Source: Citromicrobium sp.
GTDB taxonomy: Bacteria; Pseudomonadota; Alphaproteobacteria; Sphingomonadales; Sphingomonadaceae
Reading direction: 5' to 3'
Assembly (NCBI GenBank): GCA_002712945.1
Contig: PAVA01000002.1
Coordinates: 1 to 29,269, forward strand
Length of the DNA: 29,269 bases
Under the pieces are notes generated by a model. That model did not search any database and was not told where the DNA came from. It saw only the letters and a list, made by a program, of their open reading frames with translations. The position numbers and the translations under genes were made by a program. Shown piece after piece: positions 8,656-16,441 of this stretch. Position 1 is the first letter of the stretch, and every line of letters begins with the position of its first letter.

Positions 8656-10299
8656 TCAATTTCCCCCCTTCGACGCGCCATGGTTGGCGGCCTTGCCGGT
8701 CAGTTCGGCGACAGCTTCGCGGGTCGCGACCAGTGTGAGGCCGTGGTTCGCGCGCGAAATTCCCTTGTAGGCGCTCGAGGCAAAACCGTGCTCCTGCCCC
8801 AGTCCTGCCACGCAAACGAGCGGTCGTTCCAAGCCCTTGAAGTCTTCGATCGTCGCAACGAGTACACAGTCACGAGGTTTCCCGCCAAGGGCCCGCTTGC
8901 TCAATGCTTCTGACCGCACGTTCTTCGAGTCGAGGAGGTCCACCGCCTTGTCGATTTCAACACTGCTAGGCACCAGCAACGCGATCGAGTTTCGCGGCAG
9001 TTGCTCATCGTCACTCAACCATTTTCGGACCGCTGCAACTGCCCGGGGAAGGATTTCGCTTTCGGCCTCAACCAGCTGAAGGTCGACGATCCCGCTATCA
9101 GGCTTGCTGCTTGGCTTGCCGACATCCGCTCCCGCCAAGAGCTTGATTGCCTCGACGATTTTTCCCGCGTTGCGGATATTGTTCTTGAGGTTGGTCGCAA
9201 CACCCTTGGACTTGAGGTAGTCGAGGCAATCCTGATCCACCGGGAAACTCGGGGAGACTTGGTAATTGGGATCGCCGAACCAGCGCCAGCGACCGTTCTC
9301 CCAGCCTCCTGTCAATACGCCGTCCACGAGGTCGATGCATTCTAAAGAGCAAAGGTCTTGCCCTTCGTCGACCACGAGCACGTCCCATGTTTTCCCTTGA
9401 TCGTGAAACCCCTGGACCTCGTCGATCGTGGCGACGGTAACCCCGCTGGGCAATCCCTGGTTGGACAGGAAACCAGCCAGGTAGCTGCTGCGGGTCAGGA
9501 AGAGAACCGAGCGCCCCTCTGCTTCTTCGTAACGTGCGCAAGCGGCCGCTACGAACGTCTTGCCGGTACCCGCGCCACCCGCGACGAGTATCCGTTCGTT
9601 CTCGGAAATGGCGTCAAGCTTTTCGTATTGCTCGTCGGTGAACTGGTAGAGCCTTTGCTCCATGTCACGCAGCTGGCTGTTCAGAGAAGGAACGCGTTCG
9701 AAGTTCGGCCGCAGCGAATCCGAGATCGCCTTGACCAGCTGCGGCGAGAGCTCAACCGCGTTCCTTTGCTTTGATGCCCAATGGTCATAAGCCCTCGCCA
9801 AGAACTTCTTGAACGAGTTGTGACCCTTGCAGTCTTCTTCGTAAGCCGTGATCTCGTCTGGATGCTCGGGCAACAAGGTTGAGCCGTCGTTGGCGAGCCT
9901 AGGGATATCGGTAAACACCACCGCCCAACCGCGGGGCACTCCGTGCAACTCGCGGTAGAACTTGGGATTGAGGTAGTTCTTTTCCAGCGAAAAATATGCA
10001 GACTTGGCCTGCTCGGCGGGGCCTTCCTTCTTGCGGTTCGTTTCGTTGTTGCGGTTGGTGAATTCCCACATACCGTCCTTGCATGCGACCCGACCGCCCT
10101 TCACCTCGAGAAGGAGAATACCGCGCCGCCCGACCAGGAAAAAATCCGCTTCGCCCCATCGCTTGTACTCGTGGTGGCCGATGTTGAGTGAATGAAGCGC
10201 AACGTCGTAGGCACTAAAGCCCACTTCCGTGAGAAATCCGAACACCCTCCGCTCCGCAGCGGAATCGCACCCTAGGATTTGCGCAGGAATTAGCCTCAT
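8656..10299 (-). CDS. NERD nuclease domain fused to SF1 (UvrD-like) helicase
   Basis: A 547-aa two-domain protein. Residues 1 to about 130 form a NERD (nuclease-related) domain with the PD-(D/E)XK-like arrangement GEADFFLVGRRGILLLEVKGG (D52, E65, K67). Residues about 215-540 are an SF1 helicase, with Walker A GGAGTGKT (241-248), DEGQD Walker B (311-315), NIRNAGKIVEA as a motif IV-like element, and a C-terminal block containing EDFKGLERPLVCVAG and KGISRANHGLTLVAT. It is the promoter-proximal gene of the five-gene operon. A G-rich run sits just upstream of the ATG as a close-spaced ribosome site. NERD-helicases recur in defence islands and presumably couple DNA unwinding to cleavage. Here it may supply a nuclease function in place of the missing DrmC, which is an inference. 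Confidence 0.88.
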   Translation of the reverse strand: MRLIPAQILGCDSAAERRVFGFLTEVGFSAYDVALHSLNIGHHEYKRWGEADFFLVGRRGILLLEVKGGRVACKDGMWEFTNRNNETNRKKEGPAEQAKSAYFSLEKNYLNPKFYRELHGVPRGWAVVFTDIPRLANDGSTLLPEHPDEITAYEEDCKGHNSFKKFLARAYDHWASKQRNAVELSPQLVKAISDSLRPNFERVPSLNSQLRDMEQRLYQFTDEQYEKLDAISENERILVAGGAGTGKTFVAAACARYEEAEGRSVLFLTRSSYLAGFLSNQGLPSGVTVATIDEVQGFHDQGKTWDVLVVDEGQDLCSLECIDLVDGVLTGGWENGRWRWFGDPNYQVSPSFPVDQDCLDYLKSKGVATNLKNNIRNAGKIVEAIKLLAGADVGKPSSKPDSGIVDLQLVEAESEILPRAVAAVRKWLSDDEQLPRNSIALLVPSSVEIDKAVDLLDSKNVRSEALSKRALGGKPRDCVLVATIEDFKGLERPLVCVAGLGQEHGFASSAYKGISRANHGLTLVATREAVAELTGKAANHGASKGGN

Positions 10300-10377
10300 G
10301 TACCCCCGAGATCCGGTGCTCCCCGAATGCCAAGTGAAATAGGCGGGGACTTGTTAAGAACCGTGCAAGAGATTGGT

Positions 10378-10409
10378 AACCCGGCAAGTTTTTTTACTCA
10401 AGCCGGGTT
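10378..10409. promoter_or_regulatory. Inverted repeat in the divergent DISARM/methylase control region
   Basis: AACCCGGC (10378-10385) pairs perfectly with GCCGGGTT (10402-10409) across a T-rich 16-nt spacer. It lies in the 263-nt stretch (10300-10562) between the two divergent operons. The T-tract in the spacer and the symmetric arms fit a dimeric operator. Each arm contains a CCSGG sequence, the recognition class of BcnI-like enzymes. I see no convincing -35/-10 pair on either strand nearby. The rest of the stretch to 10562 holds an open frame continuous with the methylase, but no recognised domain. Confidence 0.5.
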
Positions 10410-10562
10410 CCCATGCTAATTTTCCTTGTCGCAATACTACACCAAGCAGGAAGGAAGGCAGCACCACGAACTCCAACGGCCTTCGACATCGATCAACTGA
10501 AAAGTCGAAAAACCGAGCGAAACACCTGGACCGCCGCCAGGCCCCGTGCTAGCAAACGCGTC

Positions 10563-11993
10563 ATGACTCTCGACACCAAGACCCTCGACAAGGACGGGAC
10601 GACCGCGGTCCCGCTGACTTCCGCCGAAGAACCGACGACGACTCGACCGATCTACTCCGCGATCGACTTGTTTGCGGGATGCGGCGGGCTTGGCACCGGG
10701 CTCGAGAACGCCGGCTTCACGACGGTCTTCGTCAACGAGCTCGATAAGGACGCGATGGCAACCTACCTACGTAACCGGGGACACGAGCTCGGCGGCATGC
10801 GCTTCTCTGACAACGCCGAGCTTCGCTGCCACGACGCGCACGAGCTCAAGGGCAAGCGGCTCGAGAAGCTGGTCAGCGATCTCGGATCGATGAGCGAGGT
10901 CGACCTGCGCTTCGAACAAGCTAGCCTCGGCAAGCTCAGCAACCTCGACCTCGTCGCCGGCGGCCCTCCTTGCCAAGGGTACTCGGGCATCGGGATTAGG
11001 CGTTCTTACGCCGTCGACAAGGAAGCCCTGCCTTCCAACCGGCTTTACGCGAGGATGACCAAGATCATTGACCGGCTTCGTCCACGCATGTTCCTGTTCG
11101 AGAACGTGCGCGGACTCTTGACCTCCCGCTGGACGCGCGAGGGTTCGCGGAAGATCTTCCCGGATGTCTTGGACGAATTCCGCAAGATCCCGGGCTACGA
11201 GGTCCGGTGGTCGCTGGTCTACGCCAAGGATTACGGCGTTCCGCAAAATCGGCCGCGCGTACTTCTCGTCGGGATACGCAAGGATGTTCTCGAGACCTGT
11301 AGCCTCCTCGACAAAGACGCGGACACGGAAGACGCGGTCGCATGCGGGTTCTTGCCGCCGCCGAACCTCGGATCGTTTCCCGACTTGGTCGACCTGCTTG
11401 GTGACCTCATCGATCCCAAGATCACGAAGATCCTGCGAAGCGGCGACTTCCCCTCCGGCGCGTTCGAGACCTGTGCCTACCCGCGCAAGCCGATGAACGA
11501 GTTGCAGGAGGGTTTTCGCACCCCGCCAGCCTGGGCCGCAGCCCGGGCAGGCAAGCTGACGGAGCAGGAGTACAGCAAGCACAAGCGCGAGATCGTCGAG
11601 AAGTTCGACTACATGCTGGCGAACGGCGGCGAGATTCCCGCCCATGCACAAACCATGAAATTCTCGCAGCGCGTCTTGAAGCCGCGTTGGGGCAACGCCG
11701 AGCCGAACATGACCGCGACGTCGCTTCCGGACGATTACGTCCATTTTAGCCAGCCGCGCATCCTAACCGTGAGGGAATGGGCGCGGCTCCAGATGTTCCC
11801 CGATTGGTACGAGTTCTCGGGCAAGCGTACGACGGGTGGTATCCGGCGGGCCGGTAACCCGCTCGAAGGTAACTTCGACCGCGAAGTTCCCAAGTACACG
11901 CAGATCGGCAATGCCGTGCCCGTTGGCCTCGCCGAGGCCGTCGGCAAGCATTTCCGGAAGGTTCTCGACGAGGCCGTGGGCACCCGTGCTTGA
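10563..11993 (+). CDS. DNA (cytosine-5) methyltransferase
   Basis: 476 aa from ATG 10563. All main C5-methylase motifs are present in order: motif I AIDLFAGCGGLGTGL (residues 33-47), motif IV GGPPCQGYSG with nucleophile C137, motif VI ENV (180-182), motif VIII QNRPRV (228-233), a long variable target-recognition region, motif IX RILTVREWARLQMFP and motif X YTQIGNAVPVGLAEA. The open frame extends to 10413, but the extra 50 residues look non-conserved and that ATG sits 4 nt after an inverted repeat, so 10563 is preferred. Neither start has a strong Shine-Dalgarno. It transfers methyl from SAM to cytosine C5, marking self DNA for both the adjacent endonuclease and, by analogy with class 2 DISARM (DrmMII), for the DrmAB machine. 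Target sequence is not determinable here. CCNGG-type is plausible from the nuclease family. Confidence 0.93.
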   Translation: MTLDTKTLDKDGTTAVPLTSAEEPTTTRPIYSAIDLFAGCGGLGTGLENAGFTTVFVNELDKDAMATYLRNRGHELGGMRFSDNAELRCHDAHELKGKRLEKLVSDLGSMSEVDLRFEQASLGKLSNLDLVAGGPPCQGYSGIGIRRSYAVDKEALPSNRLYARMTKIIDRLRPRMFLFENVRGLLTSRWTREGSRKIFPDVLDEFRKIPGYEVRWSLVYAKDYGVPQNRPRVLLVGIRKDVLETCSLLDKDADTEDAVACGFLPPPNLGSFPDLVDLLGDLIDPKITKILRSGDFPSGAFETCAYPRKPMNELQEGFRTPPAWAAARAGKLTEQEYSKHKREIVEKFDYMLANGGEIPAHAQTMKFSQRVLKPRWGNAEPNMTATSLPDDYVHFSQPRILTVREWARLQMFPDWYEFSGKRTTGGIRRAGNPLEGNFDREVPKYTQIGNAVPVGLAEAVGKHFRKVLDEAVGTRA

Positions 11994-13179
11994 GAAGAGC
12001 GACACGGACGTCGGCGATGTCCTCGCCGCGTTCACGCGACACGAGATCGAGGTGGCACTCTTGGTCCCCACCGAAACGGGGCTGAAGAAGTCGATCATGG
12101 ATGCGACTGCCAACGTGCGGGATTACCTCCTGTCGACCGGCATCCACGATTTCGACGACCAGGCGCAAGGCCCGGAGAACAAGGTGGTCCGCAGGGCCTA
12201 CTTCGTCGAGCCCGATCGCCTCGTGGAATCGACGGTGTCCCTGTATCGTCCCCAGACGAAGTCCGGTGATCCGCGCATCTGGTTTGCCCTCCTCGGGCGC
12301 TACGCCGATCAGTACAACCTGCTCGCCGTCTTCGAACACGAGGGCGACCTCTACGTTGTCAACGCGAGCCGACCCGAGGTCTTGGCCTCGCTCGACAATG
12401 CTGGCAGCCCCCTTGGGCATATCGCGGCAAAGTACCGGCGAGGCGAGGACCCTGTCGTCGGCGAATTGCTCGACGCGCTGAGGGAAATTGCCGCGCAGGG
12501 TTTCGTGCGCACGCTACGTCAGGGCGACACCGGCGTCGGCATGACGCTGGAGACCTTGCTCGGCATCGCGGCCAATGCCGAGAAGACGCCCGACTTCAAG
12601 GGGATCGAGCTCAAGGCGAAGCGGATCAAGCGGGCTCCCACCAGGTCGACACTCTTCTCGCAGTCGCCAGACTGGACGGTCAGCCCGGTTGGCTCGGCGT
12701 GGAACCTCCTCAGCACCTTCGGATACCATCGCAACGGCAAGCTCCGCTTGAATTGCGAGATCAACGCGAAAGCTCCAAACTCCCTCGGCTTCATGCTGAG
12801 CGTCGACACGGAAAATGACTGGCTGAAACAGGACCACGTCCGGGCCGAGGAAGAACGGCGCTCACACGTGGTGACCTGGCCGCTCGAGGTCTTAAGGGGC
12901 AGGCTTCGTGAGAAGCATCCCCAGACTTTCTGGGTCGGCGCGCGCTGCCGCGGCAAAGGCGCAGACGAGCATTTCCATTACATGCAGGTTGAACACACGC
13001 GCGCACCGAACGTGCGTAATTTCCAAGCGCTCTTGGAAAGCGGCGTGATCTCGGTCGATTACCTCATGAGCCAGAGGGGCGAGAAGCAACTGGTTCGGGA
13101 CCACGGCTACCTTTTCAAGATCAAGCAGAAAGACTTCCCGGCCCTGTTCCCACCATCAAACGTACATGTCCTCGCCTGA
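11986..13179 (+). CDS. MvaI/BcnI-family type II restriction endonuclease
   Basis: About 397 aa from GTG 11986, which overlaps the methylase stop by 8 nt. The longer frame from 11836 only rereads the methylase end. The MvaI/BcnI signature GVGMTLETLLGIAANAE is followed by PDFKGIELKAKR, giving a D203-x4-E208-x-K210 catalytic set that matches the D-x4-E-x-K spacing known in MvaI. Family members are monomeric enzymes that nick each strand of CCWGG or CCSGG. The catalytic Asp sits near residue 50 in MvaI but at 203 here, so this protein has about 150 extra N-terminal residues (with blocks such as GPENKVVRRAYFVEP and IWFALLGRYADQYNLLAV) of unknown role. The C-terminal HFHYMQVEHTRAPN region also fits the family. 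It forms an R-M pair with the methylase. Confidence 0.87.
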   Translation: MLEKSDTDVGDVLAAFTRHEIEVALLVPTETGLKKSIMDATANVRDYLLSTGIHDFDDQAQGPENKVVRRAYFVEPDRLVESTVSLYRPQTKSGDPRIWFALLGRYADQYNLLAVFEHEGDLYVVNASRPEVLASLDNAGSPLGHIAAKYRRGEDPVVGELLDALREIAAQGFVRTLRQGDTGVGMTLETLLGIAANAEKTPDFKGIELKAKRIKRAPTRSTLFSQSPDWTVSPVGSAWNLLSTFGYHRNGKLRLNCEINAKAPNSLGFMLSVDTENDWLKQDHVRAEEERRSHVVTWPLEVLRGRLREKHPQTFWVGARCRGKGADEHFHYMQVEHTRAPNVRNFQALLESGVISVDYLMSQRGEKQLVRDHGYLFKIKQKDFPALFPPSNVHVLA

Positions 13180-13852
13180 ACCGGTGCTGGGAACCGGCGA
13201 AAAGCGAAAGCTGACGCTTCTCGCGGCCGAACTCGCGGACTGGTACCGTCAAGGTGGCGGCCGGTCCTTCCCATGGCGCGAGCCGGCTACGCCTCTCTAC
13301 CAGCTCGTTTGCGTGGAGGTTTTGCTTCAGCGGACCCGGGCCGAGACCGTCGCGAGCTTCTACCACAGGTTCTTCACCCGATTCCCGGGTTGGCAAGATC
13401 TCGCCGACGCGCCGGTCGAAGAGCTCGAGCAGTTCCTTAAGCCGCTCGGCCTATGGAAACGCAGGGCCGCCTCGTTGCATGCACTCGCGTCCTATGCTGC
13501 CGAGCATGACGGCATGTTTCCTAACCGGTACGAGAATCTCCTGGACGTGCCTGCCGTCGGCCAGTACGTGGCCCACGCGATCTTGATGTTCCAGCATGGA
13601 AAGAGGTTTCCGCTCATCGATGTGAACATGGCGCGCGTGGTGGAGCGTTTCGTGCGTCCGCGCAGACTTGCCGACATCCGGTATGACCCTTGGCTTCAAC
13701 AAGCTTGCAAGTGGCTGGTAAGGCGAGGCGAGCCGAAGTTAGTGAACTGGTCAGTGTTGGACCATGCCGCGCTCACCTGCCGCGCGCGGAACCCCGATTG
13801 CCAGTCTTGTCCCGTTTCCAGCAGATGCGCCTTCTTGATTGGAAAAAATTGA
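13166..13852 (+). CDS. MutY/MIG-type HhH-GPD DNA glycosylase with Fe-S cluster (likely T:G mismatch repair)
   Basis: 228 aa, overlapping the endonuclease stop by 14 nt. A MutY-like N-terminal block EVLLQRTRAETV keeps a Glu at 51. The helix-hairpin-helix is DVPAVGQYVAHAI and the conserved Asp is D152 in LIDVNMARVVERF. The Fe-S loop has the exact C-x6-C-x2-C-x5-C pattern (C205, C212, C215, C221). The residue after VGQ is Tyr134, where endonuclease III has Lys and MutY has Ser. A Tyr here is the signature of the Methanothermobacter MIG thymine-DNA glycosylase, which is also encoded beside a C5-methylase. It lacks the MutY C-terminal NUDIX-like domain. Likely role: removing T from T:G mismatches formed when 5-methylcytosine deaminates. 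General adenine glycosylase activity is the alternative. Confidence 0.87.
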   Translation: MSSPEPVLGTGEKRKLTLLAAELADWYRQGGGRSFPWREPATPLYQLVCVEVLLQRTRAETVASFYHRFFTRFPGWQDLADAPVEELEQFLKPLGLWKRRAASLHALASYAAEHDGMFPNRYENLLDVPAVGQYVAHAILMFQHGKRFPLIDVNMARVVERFVRPRRLADIRYDPWLQQACKWLVRRGEPKLVNWSVLDHAALTCRARNPDCQSCPVSSRCAFLIGKN

Positions 13853-14015
13853 AGTGTTCAGGCTTGGGTTCAAGTACGTAATCGGCTCGCACATCACTCA
13901 GCCGTATCGAGGCGAGCGAACTAACCATCCGGAATAACGAACAGATCACGAGACGGTAGGCGAGCTTGCTTAAGCCCGCTACAACGAAGCCAGCTGGCCT
14001 GCTCCCTTCTTGGTG

Positions 14016-14660
14016 TTATGCGGCCAATTCCAAGCTGTTAAGCTCACTCCAAGCCTTCATAGCTCGCCGCTTGATCAATCGACGTGTGGTTGCGAGCTCG
14101 GCCTGTTCCATGCTTGCGAAATCGGCGAGCGCCTTGCCACACAGGCCTTGATCTATGCCATCCACTACTCGCTCGATCATCGTGGAGCCTTTAAACAAAG
14201 TCTCGAGAGCTATTCGGCAAGCGTCTGCTCGTTGGGCGATTTCGCAAGCTTCGTCTGGCGCCAACGGCGCCACCGGTAGATCGGATTCGTCGCAATAAAG
14301 GGTCTCATCCCTCTTGCGCTTCGCAATGATCGCGCTTGCGATCGAACGCATGACCGCCATTAAGAAGTGCTCGACCTTGAGCCCGGCGGGGCAGCTGCGC
14401 GAGGTCAGCGTCCGCAGGATTGCTTCCTGCAGAAGATCTTCCGCGTCGATGCCGGCGGTGAAAGCACGATACCGCGCCACCCGCATGAGCTTCGAGTTTG
14501 CCCTCGTGTCGACCGCCGCAAGCGCTGCGTGAACCTGCGGCTTCGTAAGATGCGAGCCTGCAGCGCTATTCGATGATGTATGCGCGTCGCTGCCGGAATT
14601 CGGACAGACGCTTGCCGATTTTTTTATTTTCGTGCCGTTGCCGGCAGATGCCTTTGCCAT
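14016..14660 (-). CDS. RNA polymerase sigma-70/ECF-like protein
   Basis: 214 aa. After a 45-residue low-complexity Ser/Ala/Asn-rich N-terminus, residues about 50-115 resemble sigma region 2 (IDAEDLLQEAILRTLTSR, then VEHFLMAVMRSIASAIIAKRKRDE). A C-terminal helical part (LADFASMEQAELATTRRLIKRRAMKAW) looks like a region-4-type helix-turn-helix. The SD GAGGAAACC precedes the ATG. The DAEDLLQE core is close to ECF consensus, but the C-terminus is diverged. It may be a true alternative sigma factor for the element or a DNA-binding relative. It is separated by about 160 nt from the convergent glycosylase gene and by 310 nt from the upstream exonuclease gene, so it may have its own promoter. Confidence 0.65.
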   Translation of the reverse strand: MAKASAGNGTKIKKSASVCPNSGSDAHTSSNSAAGSHLTKPQVHAALAAVDTRANSKLMRVARYRAFTAGIDAEDLLQEAILRTLTSRSCPAGLKVEHFLMAVMRSIASAIIAKRKRDETLYCDESDLPVAPLAPDEACEIAQRADACRIALETLFKGSTMIERVVDGIDQGLCGKALADFASMEQAELATTRRLIKRRAMKAWSELNSLELAA

Positions 14661-14970
14661 GGTTTCCTCGCTGGGCGAGCGAGACCACGGGTGTGGAGTG
14701 CAATGTCGAAGATGTCATTTCGTGACCTCGAACGCCGATGAACGCGCACCTCGACGGCACGGGTTCGTGGGTTGGAGCGACACAAAATTGAAGGCCACCG
14801 GCTTGGGATGCTATCCCAGCGCGCTGTGTTCGCGATTGCCTTCACGGTAAGCCACCGACGATTAAGAAATCGTTTCCGAAATCTGAAAATTCAGGATCGA
14901 GAAGTTTCTTGCTGCGCCGGGCTGGCGATGTCCGAATTTCTCCAGTCCGGCGCATATGTAGCTTGAAGGT
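14661..14970. other. 310-nt non-coding stretch with palindromes
   Basis: No credible gene or tRNA is visible. It contains TGGGAT-gct-ATCCCA (14804-14818), a compact 15-nt palindrome about 145 nt upstream of the sigma-like gene. It also holds CTGAA-AA-TTCAG (14883-14894), nested in AAGAAA (14864-14869) and TTTCTT (14905-14910). These could be operators or the 3' end structure of the operon to the right. Confidence 0.4.
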
Positions 14971-15726
14971 TCAGGCCGCGTTGTCGAAACCCTCGGCGAT
15001 TTTTCCGTGCATGCTCCCGACGTAGGTTCGAAGCTCGTCAGCTAGACCGTGGTCTGGACGTCGTCGCAAGAACCCCTCGACCAGCGTTACGATGGCAGGC
15101 TCAAGCCGTAGGCCATTCGTGCCCTGCGCAACCAACCATCCGATCTTCGCGATGGCGAGCAGAAGACAGTCCAGCTCGACGTGATCGCGCAAGTTCTGCC
15201 AGGCTCCAGCGCTCGCCGGGCGCGGAACGGTCGATTTAGCTGCGACGAGATCGAACGGCACGCCCATGCGCAGCAAAAGCTGGCTCAGGTGGGTCCACGT
15301 TTTACCTCCCCCTTTCATCATCAGGCCAAGGTCGAGATGCGGCCGAGGGCCTTTTCGCCCAGGCTGATCGATGAGCTGCGGTGGCAGCCGCAGACCGTGG
15401 GCGATGCTCGCGTGCAGAAGGATCGGCACGTCGGTCGCCAATCCGCCATAGGTGATGACGGGCTTGTCGTCATTCGCCCGCAGGTAATCGAAGACCTTGG
15501 TGACCACGCCAGCTTCGTCAGCCCAGTCCCGCTCGCACCAGCTGCCGATCTCGCCAGTGCTCATCCGCCCTTCTTCGTCGATGGTGAACTGGAATACGCC
15601 GGCAGCCATGACTTTTTTGACCGCCACCGCATGATGGCTCGATTTTGGATCCATAGCCTTGTGCTGCTTGTACAGATCCTTGTCCCAGAAGAATTCCGCG
15701 TCCAGCGCGATATACGTTTTTGCCAT
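14971..15726 (-). CDS. DEDD-type 3'-5' exonuclease (PolB-exonuclease-like)
   Basis: 251 aa from ATG 15726, chosen because an AAGGA lies 8 nt upstream. The alternative ATG cluster at 15762 adds only 12 residues. Visible nuclease motifs are YIALDAEFF (D9, E11), TYGGLATDVPILLHA (D99) and DHVELDCLLLA (D181/D186), the order expected of DnaQ-like exonucleases. The LATDVPIL block and the histidine-rich PHLDLGLMM segment resemble the predicted 3'-5' exonucleases related to the PolB exonuclease domain. It is the fourth gene in a minus-strand run with another DnaQ-like exonuclease. It probably degrades 3' ends of DNA or RNA, but the substrate is unknown. Confidence 0.7.
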   Translation of the reverse strand: MAKTYIALDAEFFWDKDLYKQHKAMDPKSSHHAVAVKKVMAAGVFQFTIDEEGRMSTGEIGSWCERDWADEAGVVTKVFDYLRANDDKPVITYGGLATDVPILLHASIAHGLRLPPQLIDQPGRKGPRPHLDLGLMMKGGGKTWTHLSQLLLRMGVPFDLVAAKSTVPRPASAGAWQNLRDHVELDCLLLAIAKIGWLVAQGTNGLRLEPAIVTLVEGFLRRRPDHGLADELRTYVGSMHGKIAEGFDNAA

Positions 15727-15768
15727 TCTGCTTTTCCTTTCACTTGCTGTTGGCATCATCACGCTTCG

Positions 15769-16353
15769 TCAGAAGGGGAGTGGGCGCGCCCGCTCGAGCG
15801 CTCGCCATGCCTGCCATGCGGCAGCGAGCGATGTCCGCTGGTGCGGCGAACATTGCGACCATAGGAATGCCGCCCACAGACACTGCGCTTCATCCGGTGC
15901 CCTTCGCGATCGCGACAGGACGTTCGAACCGAGACCGGCCCGCTCGATCCGGTATGCTGCGGCGATCTCTTCCAACACGCTGTTCGCGCATTCGAGCGGG
16001 AGGACATCAAGGTCCGAGCGATTACGCTGGAGCAGTTGCAGGTCGGCCGGCGGCAGCGGTCCGCCAGCGGCGAATGCGTGCCGTAGGTAATGCTGCGACG
16101 TGCGGGACGCCCGCGCAATAACTGTCGCTCCTTCCGGAATGCGTTCGGCTAAGCCGACCAGAATATCGGCCCGGTTCGCTGTCCGATCGAAGGCACGGTG
16201 ATCGATAGCGAATCTTGCGCCGCCTTTTTGCTCACTGGTGACGGTGAAGATGGCGGTCGAACGAATAGCGGATCGCGGGCTGCTCTCGCCGGGATCGCGG
16301 ATGATCGCGAGCGAGCACAGCACCCGTGGATGGCGCCTATGGGAATGGGGCAT
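15769..16353 (-). CDS. Unrecognised 194-aa protein in the exonuclease operon
   Basis: ATG 16353 has AGGA 8 nt upstream. The longer frame to 16473 overlaps the neighbour's stop and lacks a ribosome site. The sequence is Arg/Ala-rich with a mixed alpha/beta N-terminal half (RVLCSLAIIRDPGESS, RSTAIFTVTSE, EGATVIARASR) and a helical C-terminus (SLAAAWQAWRALERARPLPF). The alternating beta strands faintly recall an RNase H-like fold but the acidic catalytic residues are not apparent. Its position between two exonuclease genes suggests an accessory role. No family recognised. Confidence 0.7.
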   Translation of the reverse strand: MPHSHRRHPRVLCSLAIIRDPGESSPRSAIRSTAIFTVTSEQKGGARFAIDHRAFDRTANRADILVGLAERIPEGATVIARASRTSQHYLRHAFAAGGPLPPADLQLLQRNRSDLDVLPLECANSVLEEIAAAYRIERAGLGSNVLSRSRRAPDEAQCLWAAFLWSQCSPHQRTSLAAAWQAWRALERARPLPF

Positions 16354-16441
16354 GCTGAAAATCCTGTTCTGAAAACGATACAGGCGGCGCCTCCGGTTGG
16401 AGACGCCGCCTGCGTAGTGGTGATGGTCGATGTGAAGCCGG

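Noticed and set aside
10413..10562. 50-residue N-terminal extension of the methylase
   Set aside because: The open frame continues, but the ATG sits 4 nt after an inverted repeat without a ribosome site and the residues look unrelated to methylase. The start at 10563 is preferred, though not proven.
10767..11744. 325-aa minus-strand open frame inside the methylase
   Set aside because: It is antisense to all conserved methylase motifs and arises from codon bias in GC-rich DNA.
11746..12420. 224-aa minus-strand open frame opposite the methylase end and nuclease start
   Set aside because: It is antisense to strongly supported genes and has no recognisable motif.
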